34,264 bases of DNA from Thermoanaerobaculia bacterium. GTDB taxonomy: Bacteria > Acidobacteriota > Thermoanaerobaculia > Multivoradales > JAIOJS01. A program made the translations under genes and the position numbers. The stretch spans positions 1 through 34,264 of the forward strand of contig JAIOJS010000153.1 in the NCBI GenBank assembly GCA_019911795.1, in the 5' to 3' direction. The notes under the pieces were generated by a model. That model saw nothing but the letters and a program-made list of their open reading frames with translations, was not told the origin of the DNA and searched no databases. Shown piece after piece: positions 29,837 to 34,264 of this stretch (within the stretch, counting starts at the first letter, position 1; the number at the start of each line of letters is the position of its first letter).

Positions 29837-32607
29837 GGAGTCGCTCCCGCGGCGTCTCGATACAGCGGGAGGTCGACCGTGAAGCACGATCCTACGTTGG
29901 GGGTGCTGATGGCGGTGAGATGCCCGCCGTGACGACGGACGATCTGATAGCTAATCGAGAGGCCCAGTCCGGTACCACCGCTGGTCAGCTTGGTCGAGTA
30001 GAAAGGCTGGAAGATGCGCTCGAGTTCGTCTTCGGCCATTCCCGGTCCGTCGTCCTCGACCAGAATCCTGGCCCGAGACTGTTGGAGATCCTCCTCGACC
30101 GTCAAGACGACACGACCCTCACGGGATCCGATGGCGTCGATGGCGTTGGAGATGAGGTTGGTGACCACTTGTTGAAGCTCGCCCTCGCCGCCGAGGACGG
30201 TTACGGGGCTTTCGGGGAAGTTCTTGCGAAGAATGACCGCGGACCGGTCGAGCTTGTCGTCGAGGATGTCGATTGCCTCGTCGATGACCCTGTCCAGTCT
30301 TTGTACGCGCTGATCCTGCTTTCGGTTTCGTGAGAACTCGAGCAAGTTGTTCACGATGCGTGAAGCGCGGAAGGTTTGGCGCTCCACTTTCTCCAACAAC
30401 TCCCGACGGGGATCACCGACCGGAGTGTCGGCCAGCAGCATCTGCGCGTAGCTCGAGATGCCGGTAATCGGCGTGTTGACTTCGTGGGCTACGCCGGCGG
30501 CCAGCATACCGAGCGAAGCGAGACGTTCCTGCTCTTTGAGGGTGTGCTCCATCTCGACCTTCTCGGTCACGTCGACGACGACCAGAACTTCCAGCTGGCC
30601 CCTCTCGTCGTAGGGAGCGGATGAAACCTGAAGGAAGCGTTCCCTGCCCTTGGCGTCGTGAAGGGTCACCTCCCTAAGTGGTTCTCCCGGCTTGGGTAGC
30701 ACGGCGATTGCCAGGACCTCGTGGAGAAGGCGTCCCACGGTCTCGCTACGACTGCCGCCGGTTATTCGACAGAAGGCATCATTGACATTGTCGACAATCC
30801 CGTCGCGTCGGATCACCGCAATCCCGGCCGGCGAGGAATCGAGTATCTGTTCACTGTGTTGCTTGAGTTGGCTGACCTCGACCAACTGCTGGCGGAGGGC
30901 CTCCATCAACTGAGCATTCTCCAGAGCCAGTGCAGTCTGGTCGAGGAGCGATCGGACCAAAACCATCTCCTCGCTGTTGAGGGGCTGGCCGTCCAACTTG
31001 AGCCCGGTCACCAACAGGCCGATCGGACGGCCCTGAAGAGTCAACGGGAAAAGGTACCGGAAGCCGGCTCGGTGGAGTTCCTCGATGGCCGACGACGGTG
31101 CCGTGGGAAGGGTGGCTGACGTCAGTCGATGCCAGCGCCGAGACCAGATCTCGGGAGCGAGCCGTTGACGATCGATGGGGCGGAGGCCGTAGTCTCGGCC
31201 AAGCGGCGTCAGCATATTCTCGTGCTCGACGAGAAGGTCGACTCGTTCGAGTTCGAGACCTTCGCGGAGCTGTTCGGTGAGACGTTGAGCAAGCACCGGT
31301 AGATCCCGTTCTTCGAGGAGTTCCCGCCCGAGCCCGGCCAAGGCCCGTCGCCTCTTGAAGGCGGTGCCGGATTGGAGGCGCTCCAGGCTGCTTCGGACGC
31401 CGCGTTCGGTGGGCACCAAAACGCCGGCGATCAACAACCCGGCTGCGAAGGTCAGGAGATTCCGGGTGAGAAGGCTTTCATCGGGAATACCGCGGGACAG
31501 GCCGAGGTGGACGAGGGAGAAGGAGACGACGCCTAGGATTGACGTGACTGCGTAGGATGCCGCCTGTCGCAGAAGGACTTCGACATCCCACAAGCGGAAC
31601 CGAAAAATGGCCCAGGCGAAGGCGAGGGGGACGAGAGAGAGTGGCACCACCGCAGCCAGAGTGGTCCAAGTCGGCCACCGCAGGTCGAGGGCCCACGGTA
31701 CGACATAGAGGAGGAGGAAGGGGAGGTATCCGGCCCCGAGTCCGGCGGCGATCCACTGGAGCTGCCGCTTCTGCTGCCAATGTTGATTGTGTGCCAGTTG
31801 ATAGACCAGGACGCCGAGGGCGAGGAGCGAGAAGGCGACCAGCAAGCCGACCTCGAGTCGGTCCATGCCGCGGATCGATGTACGGCTGACCCGACCGAAG
31901 AAGATCGCACCCTGGTTGAACATCAGGTCGGCCTGAAGGGTTGCAAGCGCGGCCGAAGGCAGGTAAACGAACGATACGAGCCGCCGGGCTCTCCCCGTCA
32001 GCACGGGCTTGGGGAAGACAAGGAAGAGATGCAAGGTCAATGCGGGAAGGAAGATCCGTGCGAGTTCCTCGACCGCGAAGATGCCGCGAGTGAGGGGGTC
32101 GGGGCTCGAAGGTACGTAGGTGAAGAGATAGACCGTGGCCGAGGCGGCACACCACAGAAAGAATAGGCCAGCTGGCCTTGCTGGGCCCTGAAACAGCACA
32201 TAGAGGCCGAGGGCGAGGTAGAGCAGCGCGGTGGCGGCTAAGGCGAGGTAGGGGTAATCCAGACGGATGCCGGGTCGTTGGTACTCGACGTTGATCAGCT
32301 GCTCGCCCCGTAGAACCGCCAAGGTCGTCGTCTTCTCAGCCTTGAGACGACTTGCCATCTCGGCTGGATTGGAGGGACTGGCCCCGCCGATCAGGACGAG
32401 TTGGTCGCCGACCAGAAGGGAGGGCTGGGCGTCGCCCACTTCGGTGATGAGCCAGGAGCCGGCAGCGCGTTGGGCTTCAAAGCCAAGTGGCTGAAACGAA
32501 GCGACTTTGCGAAATGCACTGAACGAACCCAGAGACGCGATGAGCACGGTGACGATCACGGCGCCCAGAATGAGCGAGATGCGGTGGTTTCGTCTGGTTT
32601 CGGGCAT
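29833..32607 (-). CDS. Multi-pass sensor histidine kinase with PDZ-like, GAF and PAS regions
   Basis: The sensor partner of the sigma-54 regulator, 924 residues. After TM1 (10-31) there is an extracytoplasmic stretch (about 45-112) that reads as a PDZ-like fold with GDQLVLIGG (67-75). About nine further membrane helices run to about 390. A GAF-like domain (about 425-560) and a PAS domain (about 575-680, EQILDSSPAGIAVIRRDG) follow. The HisKA H-box VAHEVNTPI has phospho-acceptor H708. The ATPase domain has the N box NLISNAIDAI, EDDGPGM and GGTGLGLS. ATG 32607 lies 20 bases after the predicted sigma-54 transcription start; GTG 32619 is a possible alternative. The signal is unknown. A PDZ-like loop may bind exposed peptide termini, which would fit the peptidase in the operon, but this is inference. 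Confidence 0.92.
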   Translation of the reverse strand: MPETRRNHRISLILGAVIVTVLIASLGSFSAFRKVASFQPLGFEAQRAAGSWLITEVGDAQPSLLVGDQLVLIGGASPSNPAEMASRLKAEKTTTLAVLRGEQLINVEYQRPGIRLDYPYLALAATALLYLALGLYVLFQGPARPAGLFFLWCAASATVYLFTYVPSSPDPLTRGIFAVEELARIFLPALTLHLFLVFPKPVLTGRARRLVSFVYLPSAALATLQADLMFNQGAIFFGRVSRTSIRGMDRLEVGLLVAFSLLALGVLVYQLAHNQHWQQKRQLQWIAAGLGAGYLPFLLLYVVPWALDLRWPTWTTLAAVVPLSLVPLAFAWAIFRFRLWDVEVLLRQAASYAVTSILGVVSFSLVHLGLSRGIPDESLLTRNLLTFAAGLLIAGVLVPTERGVRSSLERLQSGTAFKRRRALAGLGRELLEERDLPVLAQRLTEQLREGLELERVDLLVEHENMLTPLGRDYGLRPIDRQRLAPEIWSRRWHRLTSATLPTAPSSAIEELHRAGFRYLFPLTLQGRPIGLLVTGLKLDGQPLNSEEMVLVRSLLDQTALALENAQLMEALRQQLVEVSQLKQHSEQILDSSPAGIAVIRRDGIVDNVNDAFCRITGGSRSETVGRLLHEVLAIAVLPKPGEPLREVTLHDAKGRERFLQVSSAPYDERGQLEVLVVVDVTEKVEMEHTLKEQERLASLGMLAAGVAHEVNTPITGISSYAQMLLADTPVGDPRRELLEKVERQTFRASRIVNNLLEFSRNRKQDQRVQRLDRVIDEAIDILDDKLDRSAVILRKNFPESPVTVLGGEGELQQVVTNLISNAIDAIGSREGRVVLTVEEDLQQSRARILVEDDGPGMAEDELERIFQPFYSTKLTSGGTGLGLSISYQIVRRHGGHLTAISTPNVGSCFTVDLPLYRDAAGATP

Positions 32608-32637
32608 AGGGGTTCTCACGCGTCCATTGCGTAAGAG

Positions 32638-32654
32638 AGCAGGATCCGTGCCAC
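32638..32654 (-). promoter_or_regulatory. Sigma-54 (-24/-12) promoter of the sensor-regulator-peptidase operon
   Basis: The minus strand reads GTGGCACGGATCCTGCT. This matches the sigma-54 consensus TGGCACG-N4-TTGC(A/T) at all but one defined position, with GG (32652-32651) and GC (32640-32639) ten bases apart as required. The predicted start is near 32627, 20 bases before ATG 32607. The operon encodes a sigma-54 activator. Confidence 0.7.
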
Positions 32655-32727
32655 GGTATCGTCTGTCAAGGTCCCGTCAAATCGGCCTTCGCCGAAGCTG
32701 ACGCTGTATGTCAGTTCAACATTGTTG

Positions 32728-32753
32728 CATGAATCCAAATTTTTGAATCCATG
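32728..32753. promoter_or_regulatory. Imperfect palindrome, candidate enhancer site for the NtrC-family regulator
   Basis: Arms CATGAATCCAA (32728-32738) and TTGAATCCATG (32743-32753) match as an inverted repeat at nine of eleven positions around a 4-base centre. The site lies about 75-100 bases upstream of the -24 element, the usual distance for an enhancer of a sigma-54 activator. It is in an AT-rich island within GC-rich sequence. Confidence 0.45.
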
Positions 32754-32758
32754 AAAGT

Positions 32759-32809
32759 GAAGGGCGCCTCTCCGCTGACTTGTTGGGGAGTAACTCGGAG
32801 GGCGCCTTC
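32759..32809. terminator. Bulged GC-rich hairpin, possible terminator of the beta-barrel gene
   Basis: GAAGGGCGCCTCTCCG (32759-32774) pairs with CGGAGGGCGCCTTC (32796-32809) over 14 base pairs with two single-base bulges and a 21-base loop. It lies about 140 bases after the minus-strand beta-barrel stop. The U-tract is poor (TTCACTTTC), so a terminator role is tentative. Confidence 0.3.
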
Positions 32810-32946
32810 GTTGCGAGCGCGAGGCCCCGAGGCCGGTCGGTTGGGCCAGGGCGCAGGGGACTGCGGAGTCGCGGTCACTCGGGTTCGCCTACAAGAAGGT
32901 TGGCCCCGAAATGCTGTGGCTGATGAGGCTGACTGAGGAGGTTGGC

Positions 32947-34264
32947 CTAAAAGCGCAGCGAGACGCCGCCACTAACCCGCTGGCGAAGCTCGTCGAAGTC
33001 CTGGTCCTCGAGGGAATAGGGCGTAGTGCCGCGACTCAGCTCGAAGTTGACATGGATCGCCAGGTCGCCGGCCGCTTGCAGCAGGACGTCTAGATCCTGA
33101 CTCAACATCAACTGCAGTCGCTCGAGGTCGAAGGCGGGATCTGACAGTTGATCGGCAAGCTGAGTTTCCAGCGCCTGTTCCAGGTGGTGGAAGGCGAGGA
33201 ACACACCGGTAGAACTCCGTTGGAATCGGGTATCCAGTGAGGTTACCAAGTACCGGACCTGGTTCTGATAGGAGGAGTTGTCGGTGGCGTACAGCATGCC
33301 CCCGCCACCCTCGGCGTAGTTTGACTCGAGCCGAGCCAGAATCTGCGGTGTGATCTGGCGTTGAAACACCACCTGCATTTCGGGGAGTTCGTCACCGCGA
33401 ACCAGGTAGAGGCTTTCCAGCTGGTTGAAAAAGTCGTCGTTGAAGTGCAGTTGGAGGGTCTCGGCAACCTCGCGGTGGGTTGCTGCCACCGAAAACAGGT
33501 TGTTGTCGTGGTCGCCGCTTTGTCGAGACAGCATCAGTCGATAGCAGTGTTCGTCGAGTCCCTGGCAGTTACCGTCGGAGGCGCCGAAACGTACCGGCGA
33601 GCTGAAGAGCTGTTGGGGCTCTCCCTGCTCCATCCGCTGGCTCGCGGAGGCTTCCGTCTGCCAACTGGATCCGAGCTGCACCACGACGTTACCTTGCGGG
33701 GCAAGAGCCATGCTGCCGTCTTGGAGTTGGGTGTAGATGCCGTATTCGACCAGGACGCTGGGCTGCACACGCCAACCGCCGCGGCCGAAGACTTCGAGCG
33801 CCCGTTGGTCCAGCCCGTCACCCGGAGTCAGGGATGAGTAGGCATCCTGTTCGCGGTAGCGGATGCCGGTCTCGAGTGAGGTGCGGTCAGAGATGTCCAC
33901 ACTGTAGGAGCCGGCAACGTTCATCGAGCGGGTAGCGTGCGGAGCGATGACCGGAGCCACCCAGTCGGGCCGGAAGTAGTTCTCCTGAGTCAGGTACTGG
34001 GCCGAGAAGCTGGAGAGGCTGCGTTCTCCGAAAGGCTGGGACCAGCTGAGCTGGTAGCGTTCGAAATCGACGTCGTCCCGGGTGCGAAGTTGATGGTTGG
34101 CGAAACGCTCGTTCACGGTCGTCATGTCGACGCTGCCGTGCCCACTTCCGGCGCCCTTCATGCTCAGGGCCACCGACGTCGCTTCACCCTGGGAGGCGGC
34201 CTGGCGAGGGGCGTCGTTCGCTTGGAGTTGCCAGAATTCACCAGCCAGCCCGATCTCCAGTTGG
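32947..34264 (-). CDS. Outer-membrane beta-barrel protein, C-terminal part (5' end outside window)
   Basis: The frame is open to the window edge, so 438 residues of an incomplete protein are visible; the true start lies outside. It shows alternating polar and hydrophobic strands rich in Tyr, Gln, Ser and Asp (for example ERYQLSWSQPFGERSLSSFSAQYLTQ in two strands, and RSMNVAGSYSVDISDRTSLE). It ends GGVSLRF, with the terminal Phe typical of outer-membrane barrels recognised by the BAM machinery. One loop has a CQGLDEHC pair that could form a disulfide. The specific family (porin, TonB-dependent receptor or adhesion-type) was not recognised. It is upstream of, but separated from, the two-component operon on the same strand. 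Confidence 0.65.
   Translation of the reverse strand, partial: QLEIGLAGEFWQLQANDAPRQAASQGEATSVALSMKGAGSGHGSVDMTTVNERFANHQLRTRDDVDFERYQLSWSQPFGERSLSSFSAQYLTQENYFRPDWVAPVIAPHATRSMNVAGSYSVDISDRTSLETGIRYREQDAYSSLTPGDGLDQRALEVFGRGGWRVQPSVLVEYGIYTQLQDGSMALAPQGNVVVQLGSSWQTEASASQRMEQGEPQQLFSSPVRFGASDGNCQGLDEHCYRLMLSRQSGDHDNNLFSVAATHREVAETLQLHFNDDFFNQLESLYLVRGDELPEMQVVFQRQITPQILARLESNYAEGGGGMLYATDNSSYQNQVRYLVTSLDTRFQRSSTGVFLAFHHLEQALETQLADQLSDPAFDLERLQLMLSQDLDVLLQAAGDLAIHVNFELSRGTTPYSLEDQDFDELRQRVSGGVSLRF

Larger units (their letters stand above)
32608..32946. other. Intergenic regulatory region between the beta-barrel gene and the sensor kinase
   Basis: A 339-base stretch without a credible gene. 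From the kinase side it holds a -24/-12 promoter (32638-32654), an imperfect palindrome (32728-32753) and a large bulged hairpin (32759-32809). Nothing is recognised in 32810-32946. Short open frames on the plus strand lack ribosome sites and similarity. Confidence 0.6.

Noticed and set aside
32751-32936. Small plus-strand open frame in the intergenic region (61 codons)
   Set aside because: No ribosome site, no similarity, and it overlaps the hairpin and palindrome region.
1-34264. Search by eye for tRNA, rRNA, CRISPR arrays, insertion sequences, integrases and toxin-antitoxin pairs
   Set aside because: Nothing convincing was found; the region reads as ordinary chromosomal sequence.

Overview
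The window is GC-rich and nearly wall-to-wall coding. It most likely comes from an Acidobacteriota bacterium (Thermoanaerobaculia/Holophagae-like), or a close relative with an outer membrane. The case rests on two long proteins of the acidobacterial VWFA-related type, each with a divergent GWxTD-like N-terminal region. Supporting signs are a tripartite RND efflux set, a sigma-54 two-component system and a beta-barrel protein. Placement is inferred from protein families only; there is no rRNA or other phylogenetic marker RNA here. No tRNA, CRISPR array, insertion sequence or prophage gene was recognised.

Layout. (1) 1-8238, minus strand: two tandem VWA/GWxTD-like paralogues, then maf, then a Ser/Thr protein kinase cut by the window edge. 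(2) 8381-11976, plus strand: a cysteine desulfurase, the tRNA 2-thiouridylase mnmA and a GT-C-like membrane protein, read as one unit. The first two are a sulfur-relay pair for tRNA thiolation. (3) 11977-18484, plus strand: a TetR-type regulator, a membrane fusion protein, and one 1550-codon reading frame that joins an RND pump to a TolC-like outer-membrane factor. Two near-identical operator-like sites lie in front of the regulator and in front of the pump genes. (4) 25558-18260, minus strand: a compact housekeeping run rpmE, prfA, prmC, murA, lytic transglycosylase, SurA-like chaperone, rsmI. It covers translation (bL31, RF1, the RF1 methylase, 16S rRNA methylation) and the envelope (peptidoglycan precursor synthesis, peptidoglycan cleavage, outer-membrane protein chaperoning). 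(5) 32607-25759, minus strand: a multi-pass sensor histidine kinase, a sigma-54-activating response regulator and a secreted M14 metallopeptidase. They are preceded by a near-consensus -24/-12 promoter and an upstream palindrome. (6) 34264-32947, minus strand: the C-terminal part of an outer-membrane beta-barrel protein, open at the window edge.

The most unusual element is the in-frame RND-TolC fusion. At the junction it has a Shine-Dalgarno-like sequence, an in-frame GTG and a signal peptide, so the outer-membrane factor could also be made by internal initiation or released by signal peptidase. Second is the sigma-54 promoter plus palindrome in front of a sigma-54 activator operon, which predicts autoregulation. 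Third are the twin TetR operators. All calls come from reading the sequence; no database search was run.
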